A DNA stretch of 33,816 nucleotides from Planctomycetaceae bacterium (GCA_007694185.1 RECD01000197.1:1-33816), one strand, 5' to 3'. Numbered from the stretch's first letter, positions 16,838 to 28,114 are shown. The notes: generated by a model from the sequence alone, not told the origin. Numbers and translations: made by a program.

Positions 16838-17293
16838 GTGGTCGCTCAAAGAAGCTACGTCGCCAAGCCCGGCGAGCTAGAAAAGAATTGGTTCGTAGTG
16901 GACGCCGCCGATGAGGTTCTCGGGCGGTTGGCGAGTGACATCGCGATGATCTTGATGGGCAAGCATCGTCCCGAGTACACGCCCCACGTCGATTGCGGCG
17001 ACTTCGTCGTGGTCGTGAACGCGGAAAAGGTTGGCATGACCGGCCGCAAAATGGACGTGCGGCATTACACCTGGTACACGGGTCACCCCGGGCTCCGCCT
17101 GGAAAGCTACAGCGATCGCCAAGCTCGCAAGCCGGAAGATCTGATTTTCCACGCGGTCCGCCGCATGATGCCCAAGAACAAGCTCGCTCGGCACATGATG
17201 AGCAAACTGAAAATTTACGCCGGCCCTGAGCATCCGCATGCGGCTCAAATGCCCATGCCCTTGCAGCGGACCAGCAAAAAAGTGACGGCCTGA
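16838..17293 (+). CDS. rplM: 50S ribosomal protein L13
   Basis: 151 aa. Large-subunit protein that binds 23S rRNA early in assembly. Key stretches: KNWFVVDAADEVLGRLASDI, LMGKHRPEYTPHVDCGDFVV, NAEKVGMTGRKM, and the HAVRRMMPKNKLARHMMSKL helix followed by YAGPEHPHAAQMP, all standard for L13. The only start that fits is GTG at 16838, with no visible Shine-Dalgarno. It is followed by rpsI on the same strand, the usual L13-S9 pair, but with an unusually long 146-base spacer containing two hairpins. The 141 bases upstream, after cobA-hemD, probably contain a promoter though none could be fixed. Confidence 0.96.
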   Translation: MVAQRSYVAKPGELEKNWFVVDAADEVLGRLASDIAMILMGKHRPEYTPHVDCGDFVVVVNAEKVGMTGRKMDVRHYTWYTGHPGLRLESYSDRQARKPEDLIFHAVRRMMPKNKLARHMMSKLKIYAGPEHPHAAQMPMPLQRTSKKVTA

Positions 17294-17294
17294 C

Positions 17295-17329
17295 CCCCGC
17301 ACGCGGGGCGGTCACTCCGAACCGGAGTG
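17295..17329 (+). repeat. Two tandem hairpins between rplM and rpsI
   Basis: Immediately after the rplM stop are two perfect short inverted repeats: bases 17295-17299 pair with 17304-17308 (5 bp, loop CACG), and 17313-17319 pair with 17323-17329 (7 bp, loop AAC). Neither is followed by a T-run, so full termination is unlikely. They could set the L13:S9 ratio by attenuation or RNA processing, or be remnants of an intergenic repeat: the string GGTCACTCCG also occurs in the hairpin at 28115-28143. Confidence 0.45.
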
Positions 17330-17439
17330 GGCCTGTCGGACCCTGAGTGAAGCCTTGAGGCTGTCGCGAGATCGCCGGGAACGTATCCCGACAGATCTCC
17401 TTGATCGAATTCACAACGTTCCTTTCCTGGCTATCTTCG

Positions 17440-19444
<2,005 letters not shown>

Positions 19445-19455
19445 GGAACGCCCCG

Positions 19456-20910
19456 TTGGCTTCACCGACCGACGATGCCGCGAACGCTGCTGCCGCCGAC
19501 GCACTCGGCGGCTCCGGTCCCTATCGACCGATTCCGGACGGGGACGTTGCCGCCGCGGGGACGGTCGCGCCAACCGAGTCGTTCGCAGAGCGGCACCCGC
19601 TGAGCAACCCGTCGTTCGTCGGCTACGTCTCGACGCAGTTCCTGGGAGCCTTCAACGACAACCTGTTCAAGCAATTGATGCTGCTGCTCGCCTTGCCGAC
19701 CGCAGCGGCGGTCGCGGTCGATCAAGCCGACGAGGGGGGCGACCTGCAAGGGATCGCGACGATGGTCTTCGGGCTGCCGTTCGTGATCTTCGGAGGCCTG
19801 GCCGGCTACCTGGCGGACCGCTTCAGCAAGCGGCGGGTGATCGTCCTCAGCAAGGTGGCGGAGATCGTCGTGATGACGCTGGGGCTGCTGGCGTTCCTGG
19901 CGGCCCCCCAAATCGGCTTCTCGGGGCTGTGGATCGTGATGTTCCTGATGGGAACACAGAGCGCCTTTTTCGGCCCGGGGAAATACGGGATCCTTCCCGA
20001 AATGCTGCGAAGTTCCCAATTGGCTCGGGCCAACGGCATCGTGATGATGACGACCTTCATGGCGATCATCTTCGGGACGGGCGCGGCCGGTCCGATCAAG
20101 GATTGGTTCACACCTGACGGGGCGAGCCGATTGGACGCCGCGCATTCGCTGTGGGTCGCGTCCTGCGTTTGCATCTTCATTGCGGTCGCGGGGACCTTCG
20201 TCAGCCTCTGGATCCGTCCGGTCGCGGTGGCGGCACCGGGCCTCGGCTTTCGCCCCGAATACCTCCTTGTCCCTCGCCCGATGCGAGGGCTGCTGAGGCG
20301 GGACCGACCGCTGGTGGGCGCCCTGTTGGCCTCGTGCGCTTTTTGGCTGATCGCCGGCCTGACCATCCAAGCGGTCAATTCCCTCTGCGGCACGCAGTTG
20401 AAAATGAGCAACACGGCGACCAGTTGGATGGTGTCGCTGATCAGCATCGGGATCGCGGTCGGCGGATTGCTCGCCGGGTGGCTCAGCCGATTCTGGGGTG
20501 ATCGCTGGGTGCTGCGGATCGGCATGTGGGGCGTCGTGGCGGGCTGTGCCATCCTGTCTATCACGTTGCCCGATGGCCGGCTGCTGATCGGACGGGGCGG
20601 GCTGCCGATCGTGCTGATCCTGCTCGGGACCGCGGCAGCGATGTTCGCCATCCCGATCCAGGTCTTCCTACAAGCCCGTCCGCCAGCCGAATTGAAGGGC
20701 CGCATGATCGCGGTGATGAATCAAGCAAATTTTTTCGCGATCGTCCTGTCGGGCGCCGTCTACATCGGACTCGATCAACTCATCGTGGCGACGGATTGGC
20801 CTCGCTCGGCACTTTTTGCGGCGATGGCCGTGATCTTCCTGCCCGTCGCGATCTGCTATCGACTCGATCCGTTGGCTCCCAACGAATCGTCGCCAGAAGT
20901 GGCATCATGA
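19456..20910 (+). CDS. MFS transporter, LplT-like (lysophospholipid transporter family)
   Basis: A 484-aa membrane protein with about 12 hydrophobic spans after a 50-residue polar N-terminus rich in Ala and Asp. The first span begins with STQFLGAFNDNLFKQLMLLL (residues 59-78); the FxxAFNDN motif is characteristic of LplT and of the MFS half of the LplT-acyltransferase fusions, which flip lysophospholipids across the inner membrane. The loop after the second span carries AGYLADRFSKRR, the MFS motif A. No acyltransferase domain is attached. The start is TTG 19456, with AAGGAA about 7 bases upstream and only 11 bases after the thiC stop, so the two genes are almost surely co-transcribed. That pairing would equally allow a thiamine-precursor role, but the sequence motif favours a lipid or other amphipathic substrate. 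Confidence 0.75.
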   Translation: MASPTDDAANAAAADALGGSGPYRPIPDGDVAAAGTVAPTESFAERHPLSNPSFVGYVSTQFLGAFNDNLFKQLMLLLALPTAAAVAVDQADEGGDLQGIATMVFGLPFVIFGGLAGYLADRFSKRRVIVLSKVAEIVVMTLGLLAFLAAPQIGFSGLWIVMFLMGTQSAFFGPGKYGILPEMLRSSQLARANGIVMMTTFMAIIFGTGAAGPIKDWFTPDGASRLDAAHSLWVASCVCIFIAVAGTFVSLWIRPVAVAAPGLGFRPEYLLVPRPMRGLLRRDRPLVGALLASCAFWLIAGLTIQAVNSLCGTQLKMSNTATSWMVSLISIGIAVGGLLAGWLSRFWGDRWVLRIGMWGVVAGCAILSITLPDGRLLIGRGGLPIVLILLGTAAAMFAIPIQVFLQARPPAELKGRMIAVMNQANFFAIVLSGAVYIGLDQLIVATDWPRSALFAAMAVIFLPVAICYRLDPLAPNESSPEVAS

Positions 20911-21128
20911 TCTCCCCAGGCCGGTTCGCAGCTCGATTTTGGACAGCGACTGGCGACGACACCTGCTGCCGACCCGTTTGCCGATGCCTGCCCCGAGCGA
21001 CCGGACGGCAGCGCCCGCGATGTACGGATCGGCGTTTCGTGTTAAGTTACCAACCGCCGCGATGTCGACCCTCCGTTTTACCTCGCGGCTTTTCACCCGC
21101 AACCGATCGCCCCTGGCTGTAGATTCCG

Positions 21129-23279
21129 ATGACCCTCGATCTCTATTCCCTCTGCCCCTCCGGAAACGGAAAGAAAATCAAGTTCTGCAAATGCCAGGAT
21201 TCACTCTCTGAGTTGGACAAGATCGTGACGATGGTCACGGGAGGCCAGGTTGTCCCGGCTCTCGATCGACTGAATCGCATGCTGGCAGAACACCCCGACG
21301 CGGCCTGCGCCTTGGCGATCAAGGGTCGGATCCTGCTCAACCTGCGTGAGTTCGACCTGTTGGCGGAAAACGCCGAAAGGTTCGTGCGATTGCAACCGAC
21401 CAACCCGCTCGCTTTGACCCAACGAGCAGTGGCCCAAATGGTCCAGGGCAAATTGGGCGAGGCGACCGAATCGATCCTGGAGGCCATTTCGGAGAGCGGC
21501 AATAAGTTCGATTCGTTCGTGTTGGAAGTCACTTCGATGTTGGCTTACCAATTGCTCGAGTCCGGTCAATTTTTGGCGGCTCGTGCGTACGCCATGCTGG
21601 TGATGATGACGGAAGGGTTCGAAGGCCAAGAAGCGGTGGCGAGCCTGCTGGAGAGGTTGAATACCGATCCTGCCGTCAGCCATCTCGTCAAGGCGCTCCC
21701 CAGCCATCGGCCGCGCCCCGAACGTGCCGAATGGGGTGAACGGTTCGACGAAGCCTTGGGGTTGCTGCGAAGTCACCGGATCACCTTGGCGAATACCAAA
21801 TTTTCGTCGCTTGCTCGGGCCTACCCGAATGAACCGTCGATCCTGTCAGGGCTGCTCACTTGCGCGATTTGGCGAGCCGACAGCAAGGCTCAGGTCGATT
21901 GCCTGAAGCGGTTGGCGCAGTGCGAACAACTCGATCCCACGCAGCGAAGCAAGTTCCTGGCGATGGCTTGGTTGAGCGAACCAGGCTTGCAGGACTTGTC
22001 GGTCGAATTGATGTCGATGAAATCCGATGTCGAAGATGTCGCCCGCGACGAACAGGCGCTGCGGTCCAATCCGTATTTCGCCGAAGTGCCGGATGCGACC
22101 TTGCGGTCGCTGGTCGCGTCCGAGGACGAAGTGCCGCCGCGATCAGGCTTCCAATTGCTCGATCAGCCGCTGCCCAGTTCGGAGACCACGATTACCGGCG
22201 AAAATCTTTCCGAGACACTGGCGCTTGTGCTGGTTTTCGGCAAACAGACCGACCGACCGGCGCGGATCGAGGTGAAGGCGGTTTTGCCGATGTTCTTGGA
22301 AGTGGTCCGACGCACCTTGGCAGAGACTTTGGAAAAGCTGCCGTGGGTCGAAGAACCCTATCAGTCGGTCCCGTTCGTGATGGCCAGCGACCCGCGGCCG
22401 GCCTGGGCCGATCGGCCGAATTATCGGAAAAACTTGGAGCCGATCCTGGCCGAGTTCCGCCAGTCACGCTTCGCGCACCGGATGACCAAGCAACCGCTTC
22501 CGGCGTTGAATCTTCGGAGCCTCGCGGATGCGGCGAACGATCCGAATCTGACGCTGCAACGGGAAGCGATCCTGCGAGTGTTGGAAAACACCGAATCGCT
22601 TGCTCAAAATCCCGAACTGCTCGACCAGGTCCGTCAGGAGTCCGGCGTCGCCCCCTTGCCGCCGCTCGTCCTGAAGACTGCCGACGAATTGGAACAGATC
22701 GAGAACTCAGACCTTCCCCGCGTCGATTGCCAGCAACTCGACGGAGAAGGGCTGCGGTTTCTGATGAGCCGAGCTCGGTTGCTGCAAATGGGCCAGGTGC
22801 TGCGGGAGGTGTCGCGTGAAGCGTTATCCCGTGAAGAAGTTCCCGGCGACGCGGACGACGCGAACTTCCGCTCCGGCGCCTACCTCGGGTTGATCGAATC
22901 GAGCGATACCTTCGAGGAATCGCTTCGCTGGATTGCCGAAGCTAAATCCTTCTTCGTCAAACGTGGCCTGGACACTGCGAACCTGTTGCTGGTCGAACTG
23001 TCGACCCGCATTCGGGCCGGTGACTTGGAAGGCTTCCAAACGACGCTGCGGACGTTGACGACCGAGCACAGCCACCGGGAAGAGGTGATGCAGATTTTGC
23101 AGCAGATGCTGATCTCTTTGGGCCTTCTTAACCCCGATGGATCTCCGCGACGTGGCCCGATGCGGCCGGGCGCCGCCCCGGAGCCTCCGGCATCCGCCGG
23201 TGGGATTTGGACCCCGGACGGTGGCGGGGCGCCGGACGCCCCAGCTTCCGGCAAGCTGTGGGTCCCCGGAATGGATTGA
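21129..23279 (+). CDS. TPR-like helical-repeat protein with degenerate SEC-C-like N-terminus
   Basis: 716 aa, no signal peptide or membrane span, so probably cytoplasmic. Residues 8-22 (LCPSGNGKKIKFCKC) look like a decayed SEC-C zinc motif (usual form CxCGSGKKYKxCC): Cys9, Cys20 and Cys22 remain and the second Cys is Ser. Residues about 30-200 form helical hairpins of TPR type (ALDRLNRMLAEHPDAACALA; EFDLLAENAERFVRLQPTNP), with further helices to about 300 and 600-680. The middle (about 350-560) has no family I can name. The last 55 residues are Pro/Gly-rich (GGIWTPDGG; SGKLWVPGMD). The gene lies 78 bases before two Hsp70-family genes on the same strand, so a co-chaperone or substrate-adaptor role is a reasonable inference, given that TPR proteins often bind Hsp70 tails. 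Start ATG 21129, no Shine-Dalgarno. Confidence 0.78.
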   Translation: MTLDLYSLCPSGNGKKIKFCKCQDSLSELDKIVTMVTGGQVVPALDRLNRMLAEHPDAACALAIKGRILLNLREFDLLAENAERFVRLQPTNPLALTQRAVAQMVQGKLGEATESILEAISESGNKFDSFVLEVTSMLAYQLLESGQFLAARAYAMLVMMTEGFEGQEAVASLLERLNTDPAVSHLVKALPSHRPRPERAEWGERFDEALGLLRSHRITLANTKFSSLARAYPNEPSILSGLLTCAIWRADSKAQVDCLKRLAQCEQLDPTQRSKFLAMAWLSEPGLQDLSVELMSMKSDVEDVARDEQALRSNPYFAEVPDATLRSLVASEDEVPPRSGFQLLDQPLPSSETTITGENLSETLALVLVFGKQTDRPARIEVKAVLPMFLEVVRRTLAETLEKLPWVEEPYQSVPFVMASDPRPAWADRPNYRKNLEPILAEFRQSRFAHRMTKQPLPALNLRSLADAANDPNLTLQREAILRVLENTESLAQNPELLDQVRQESGVAPLPPLVLKTADELEQIENSDLPRVDCQQLDGEGLRFLMSRARLLQMGQVLREVSREALSREEVPGDADDANFRSGAYLGLIESSDTFEESLRWIAEAKSFFVKRGLDTANLLLVELSTRIRAGDLEGFQTTLRTLTTEHSHREEVMQILQQMLISLGLLNPDGSPRRGPMRPGAAPEPPASAGGIWTPDGGGAPDAPASGKLWVPGMD

Positions 23280-23357
23280 TCTGCCGCGCATGACCGCCGC
23301 CGGCAGGAGTTCATGGAGGTCCTTTCTTTCCTTTGCTGAGTTTTCGGTCCCACACGA

Positions 23358-25160
23358 ATGCCATCTCGTTACTGCGTCGGAATCGACTTAGGGACCACCC
23401 ATTCGGTGGTCGCCTACACCCCGCTCGATGTCGAGCAGGCCGAACTGAGCTTGTTGCCGATCCCCCAAGCCGTCGCGGCCGGACAAATCGACTCGTTCGA
23501 CTCGCTCCCTTCCTTTCTCTACCTGGCCCCGGAGCCAGAACAGGCGGCTTACCGCTTGCCGTGGGGTGACTCGGATAACGACCCGGGACAAGTCGTCGGG
23601 GAAGCGGCGCGTGGCAAAGCCGCCGAATCGCCGCAGCGGGTCGTCGCGACGGCCAAAAGCTGGCTCGCCCATTCCCGCGTCGATCGGCATGCCGCGATCC
23701 TGCCTTGGCAGGCCCCTGCCGAGGTCAACAAGGTCTCTCCGGTCGACGCGACGAAGGCCTACCTCCGGCATTTGGTCGCCGCCTGGAACGAGGCTCATCC
23801 CGACGCCCCGTTGGCCGAACAGCAGGTGGTGCTGACGGTCCCCGCCTCCTTCGACCCGGCGGCCCGTGACCTGACGCGACAAGCCGCTTTGGCCGCCGGC
23901 TTGCCCGCGGACATCGTGTTGCTGGAGGAACCCCAAGCGGCCGTCTACCGCTGGGTTCAGGGACGTGGCGAACAGTGGCGACGGAATCTGACGGCAGGTG
24001 ACTCGATCCTGGTGGTCGACGTCGGCGGCGGGACCACCGACTTGACGCTGGTTCGTCTGTCAGAAATCGACGGGAACATGGAGTTGGAACGGCAGGCGGT
24101 CGGCAACCACCTGCTGGTCGGCGGCGACAACATGGACTTGGCGCTCGCCTTTCGCGTCGCGCAAAAATTGGAGGCCGCCGGCCATCGGCTGGACCCGTGG
24201 CAGAACGTCTCCCTGTGGCATGCCTGCCGCGCCGCCAAGGAACGTTTGCTGGGATCAGGCGAAGCGAAAAGCGAAACCATTTCGGTGCTCGGCCGCGGTA
24301 CCAAACTGATCGGCGGCACGATCTCGACCGAGTTGGACCGAGACGAAGCGGCCGCCTGTTTGGTCGACGGTTTCTTCCCCCACTGCACCCTCCAGGACAA
24401 ACCGGAACGGAACGTCCAATCGGGCTTTCAGGATCTGGGGTTGCCTTACGAATCCGATCCGGCGGTCACCCGCCACGTCGCCGCTTTCCTGTCGAGCCAA
24501 CGGCCGTCCGATGGTGGAAACCCGGCCGGCATGCCCACCCACCTGCTGTTCAACGGTGGCGTGTTTCGCGCCTCGCTGCTCCGTGACCGGTTTTGCGAAG
24601 TCACCACCGGTTGGGCGGGCGGTGAGGCTCCCACGGTTCTCGGCGGCCCGGAAGACCTCGATCACTCGGTAGCCCTGGGCGCCGCCTACTACGCTTGGTC
24701 AAAATCTCGCGGCGGCATCCGCATCCGTGGCGGCACCGCTCGCAGCTATTACATCGGGATCGAAACCGCCGGGCTGGCGATCCCCGGCGCCCCACGACCA
24801 CTCCGGGCGCTCTGCGTCGCCCCGCGCGGAATGGAAGAAGGAACCGCCGCGGAAGTGCCCAGCCAGGAAGTCGGTGTGATCGTCGGCCGCCCCGCCCGCT
24901 TTCGTTTTTTCTCGTCGACCGTCCGAGTCGACGACGCCGTCGGCGATTCGCTCGACCGCTGGTCACCGGAGGAATTGGTCGAAAGCGACCCGATCCACAC
25001 GACGCTCGATTCGGAACATTGCGAGCCGGACACGTGCCTTCCGGTGCGGTTTCAAAGCCAAGTCACCGAACTGGGTACTTTCGAACTCTATTGCCTCAGC
25101 ACCCAGGCCGAGGAACGCTGGAAAATGGGCTTCAACGTCCGCGAGGATGGTGACGCGTGA
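23358..25160 (+). CDS. Hsp70 family protein, lid-less (first of pair)
   Basis: 600 aa. The actin/Hsp70 ATPase fold is clear: phosphate-1 CVGIDLGTTHSVVAY at 6-20, VPASFDPAARD at 161-171, LLEEPQAAVY at 188-197, phosphate-2 VVDVGGGTTDLTLV at 219-232, GGDNMDLALA at 255-264, the adenosine motif LLFNGGVFR at 396-404 and DHSVALGAAYYA at 435-446. It differs from DnaK: the adenosine motif has FNGG instead of VGGxTR, the N-terminal domain has an extra loop at 55-125, and after about residue 455 only about 145 residues remain, enough for a short beta domain but not the helical lid; no EEVD-like tail is seen. It is thus a non-canonical Hsp70 whose substrate is unknown. It overlaps the next gene by 4 bases. 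No CIRCE-like repeat was noticed upstream. Confidence 0.9.
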   Translation: MPSRYCVGIDLGTTHSVVAYTPLDVEQAELSLLPIPQAVAAGQIDSFDSLPSFLYLAPEPEQAAYRLPWGDSDNDPGQVVGEAARGKAAESPQRVVATAKSWLAHSRVDRHAAILPWQAPAEVNKVSPVDATKAYLRHLVAAWNEAHPDAPLAEQQVVLTVPASFDPAARDLTRQAALAAGLPADIVLLEEPQAAVYRWVQGRGEQWRRNLTAGDSILVVDVGGGTTDLTLVRLSEIDGNMELERQAVGNHLLVGGDNMDLALAFRVAQKLEAAGHRLDPWQNVSLWHACRAAKERLLGSGEAKSETISVLGRGTKLIGGTISTELDRDEAAACLVDGFFPHCTLQDKPERNVQSGFQDLGLPYESDPAVTRHVAAFLSSQRPSDGGNPAGMPTHLLFNGGVFRASLLRDRFCEVTTGWAGGEAPTVLGGPEDLDHSVALGAAYYAWSKSRGGIRIRGGTARSYYIGIETAGLAIPGAPRPLRALCVAPRGMEEGTAAEVPSQEVGVIVGRPARFRFFSSTVRVDDAVGDSLDRWSPEELVESDPIHTTLDSEHCEPDTCLPVRFQSQVTELGTFELYCLSTQAEERWKMGFNVREDGDA

Positions 25161-28045
25161 GTCGGCCCGCCAGTTCGGATGCTTCCGTCGCGGTCGATCC
25201 AGGTGCCCCGCCGAGATACGTCGTCGGCATCGACCTGGGGACGACCAACTGCGCGGTCGCCTCCGTCGACACCCAACAGGTCTCCCGGTCGGGTGACTTC
25301 CCGATCTCGACCTACCTGATTCCCCAATGGGTCGACTGGGGACAATTCGAGCGATTAGCGACACTCCCGTCTTTCCACTACGAAACGCCTGCGGACGCGA
25401 CAGAAAAGCCCATCCTAGGCCGGCCTTGGGCCGAGCCCGCTGACGCCAAGACCGCTGATGGAGATACAGCCGAACCGGACAAACCCAACTTCGTCGTCGG
25501 CACCTTGGCTCGCGACGCCGGCATGCGACAACCGGGCCGCCGGGTCGCGTCGGCCAAGAGCTGGTTGTCGCATGCCGGTGTCGACCGTTCGGCGCCGCTC
25601 CTCCCTTGGCGGGGCGACGCGGACGTTTCGCGGCACAGCCCGGTCGAAATCTCGGCGCGATACCTAGCCCATATCCGCGAGGCTTGGGACGCGGAACACC
25701 CAGACGAACCGTTGGCCCAACAGGACGTGGTGATCACCCTGCCGGCCTCCTTTGACGAGGTCGGTCGCGAACTGACCGTCGCCGCAGCCCGCCGCGCCGG
25801 CTTACCTCGGGTGTTCCTGATCGAAGAACCGCAGGCCGCGTTCTACGCATGGATCCATCGCCACCGTGAGGATTGGCGGCAACGGGTCAGCCCCGGGCAA
25901 TTGATCTTGGTCTGCGACATCGGCGGCGGCACGACCGACTTCACGCTGATTCGCGTCCGACCGACGGGAGATTCCGGCGGCGAGGTGCAGTTCCATCGGG
26001 TCGCGGTCGGCAAACACCTGATCCTCGGTGGTGACAACCTGGACTTGGCGCTCGCCACCGGGCTGGAAGCGAAAACGGCGGGCGATTCCGGCGGCGCCGA
26101 GCCCGCGTCGCTGCCGCCGCGTCAATGGGATCGGCTGGTGCAAGCCTGCCGCGGCGCGAAGGAAAAATTACTCGGCGAGCCACGTCCGGAGTCGTTGACG
26201 CTATCGATCGCGGGCGATTCGGCGCGGCTGCTCGCGACCGGTTGGACCACGACGGTGACCGCCGCCGACTGCGACCGCCTGCTGGTCGACGGGTTCTTTC
26301 CCGAGGTACCGCTGGACGCCCACCCCGCGTCCGATGTCGGCGGGTTTCGCGAGTTCGGATTGCCCTACGCCCAAGATCCAGCGATCACGCGCCATTTGGC
26401 CGAGTTCCTCGCCACGCACGTTCGCGCGGGGTTGGCCGAGGACGATCCCATCGACGCCGCCCGGCCGGATTGGGTGCTGTTCAACGGGGGCGTGATGTCG
26501 TCCCCAATCCTCCGCCAACGGCTGCTCGATTCGGTGCGTGATTGGTTCGCGAACGGGTCGTCCTGGCAGCCGCAAGAACTCGTCAGCGACCAACTCGATC
26601 TGGCAGTCGCGCATGGCGCGGCCTACTTCGGGATGGTCCGGCGTGGACTGGGGGTTCGGATCGCGGCCAACCTGGGACGCAGCTATTTTTTGCAAGTCGC
26701 CGACGAACCGCCGGAAACGACCTGTTTGGTTCCCGGCAACGCCCAACCGGGCAACCGTTACTCGTCCGACCAATCGCTGCGGTTGAGCCTCGGCGTCCCC
26801 GTCCAGTTTCCGCTGTGGGTCAGCAGCACGCGGTTGACCGACGCCCCCGGCGATCGGGTCGCCATCGACCGCGGGGAGCTGACGCCTCTGCCGCCGATTC
26901 GCACCGTGATGGTCCGTGGCCGTTCCAAATCAGCCGGTGAAATCGATGTCCGGATGGAAGCGGAACTGTCCGAGATCGGGACGCTCGGGCTGTACTGTGT
27001 CGAGGAAAACGGCGGCAAACGATGGCGATTGGAATTCGATGTCCGCAGCACCTTGCAAACCGACCGAGCGGCTCATGCCGGCAGCGGCGAATCGCACGGG
27101 ATCGTCGACTTGGAATTGCAGAGTCGTTGTAACGAATTGATCCGCCAAACCTTTCTGCCACCCGGCTCTGGGGTGACCGTGGACGCCCCGGGTCCGCTGA
27201 TCAAGAAGCTCAAGGCGGCCAGCGGCCTGGACCGCGATCATTGGCCCCCCTCGCTCCTGCGCGGGATGTGGCAAGCCTTGATCGAGACCTCCGAGGGACG
27301 CAGACGCTCGGCGGCGCACGAAACCCGCTGGTTGAACCTGACCGGCTATTGCCTTCGCCCCGGGTACGGGATGGCGGTGGACGATTGGCGGGTCGGTGAG
27401 GTTTGGCGGCGAATCCATGGCAAACTCGCCTTCGCCGCAGCCGGATCCCGCACCGAATCGCTGATCCTCTGGCGGCGGATCGCCGGTGGCCTGACTGCCG
27501 GTCAACAAGCCGAACTGATCGCCCCCTGGCTCGCCACGCTCAAAGGCAAGGCGACGCTGAACGCACCTCATGAAGTCGCCGAATGGTGGCGGATGGTCGG
27601 GGCACTCGAACGCCTCCCCTCACACACCAAGGCGATGCTGGCCGAAACCGCGCTGGCTCTCGTCGAAACAAAAAAATCGGCCCCCCATCGCGACGCGTTG
27701 CTGTGGGCGATCGGCCGGTTGGCCAGCCGACAACCGCTGTACGGGCCGCTCAACACGGTTGTCGATGTCGGGCCGGCGGCAGCGATTGTCAAGCGAATCA
27801 TTCGGGGCACAGACAACGCCGTGGCGCGACAATTGGCCTTGATGCAGATCGCCCGACGGACCGGTGATCGCTACCGCGAACTGAGCCCGGAACTGCGTGA
27901 CCGCGTCGCGGATTGGCTGCAAGCGACCGAGGCGCCGCAGCGTTACCTGCGGGCCGTTCTCGAAGGGGGAGACTGGGACACCGAAGACTCGGCCGCGATC
28001 TTCGGAGAATCGTTGCCGCTAGGCATCCGACTGACCGACGGCTGA
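25157..28045 (+). CDS. Large Hsp70 family protein with DUF3731-type C-terminal domain (second of pair)
   Basis: 962 aa. Hsp70 ATPase domain at about 20-500: YVVGIDLGTTNCAVA at 21-35, LPASFDEVGREL at 195-206, LIEEPQAAFYAW at 221-232, VCDIGGGTTDFTLIRV at 252-267, GGDNLDLALA at 291-300, VLFNGGVMSSPILRQR at 440-455, and DLAVAHGAAYFG at 481-492. A beta-rich segment follows to about 630. Residues about 650-960 are a long helical domain (WPPSLLRGMWQALIET; YCLRPGYGMAVDDWRVGEVW; WWRMVGALERL; LWAIGRLASRQPLYGPLN) matching what I recall as DUF3731, always found behind such Hsp70s. Start GTG 25157 overlaps the previous stop in a GTGA arrangement, giving translational coupling and likely a 1:1 complex. Sequence kinship between the two ATPase domains suggests an old duplication. 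Function unknown. Confidence 0.9.
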   Translation: MSRPASSDASVAVDPGAPPRYVVGIDLGTTNCAVASVDTQQVSRSGDFPISTYLIPQWVDWGQFERLATLPSFHYETPADATEKPILGRPWAEPADAKTADGDTAEPDKPNFVVGTLARDAGMRQPGRRVASAKSWLSHAGVDRSAPLLPWRGDADVSRHSPVEISARYLAHIREAWDAEHPDEPLAQQDVVITLPASFDEVGRELTVAAARRAGLPRVFLIEEPQAAFYAWIHRHREDWRQRVSPGQLILVCDIGGGTTDFTLIRVRPTGDSGGEVQFHRVAVGKHLILGGDNLDLALATGLEAKTAGDSGGAEPASLPPRQWDRLVQACRGAKEKLLGEPRPESLTLSIAGDSARLLATGWTTTVTAADCDRLLVDGFFPEVPLDAHPASDVGGFREFGLPYAQDPAITRHLAEFLATHVRAGLAEDDPIDAARPDWVLFNGGVMSSPILRQRLLDSVRDWFANGSSWQPQELVSDQLDLAVAHGAAYFGMVRRGLGVRIAANLGRSYFLQVADEPPETTCLVPGNAQPGNRYSSDQSLRLSLGVPVQFPLWVSSTRLTDAPGDRVAIDRGELTPLPPIRTVMVRGRSKSAGEIDVRMEAELSEIGTLGLYCVEENGGKRWRLEFDVRSTLQTDRAAHAGSGESHGIVDLELQSRCNELIRQTFLPPGSGVTVDAPGPLIKKLKAASGLDRDHWPPSLLRGMWQALIETSEGRRRSAAHETRWLNLTGYCLRPGYGMAVDDWRVGEVWRRIHGKLAFAAAGSRTESLILWRRIAGGLTAGQQAELIAPWLATLKGKATLNAPHEVAEWWRMVGALERLPSHTKAMLAETALALVETKKSAPHRDALLWAIGRLASRQPLYGPLNTVVDVGPAAAIVKRIIRGTDNAVARQLALMQIARRTGDRYRELSPELRDRVADWLQATEAPQRYLRAVLEGGDWDTEDSAAIFGESLPLGIRLTDG

Positions 28046-28114
28046 CGCCCGCGCGTTGCCTCGCCTGCGGGCTGTCTGACGTGACGACGGTCGCGAGCAT
28101 GGCCGCCGGTCTCA

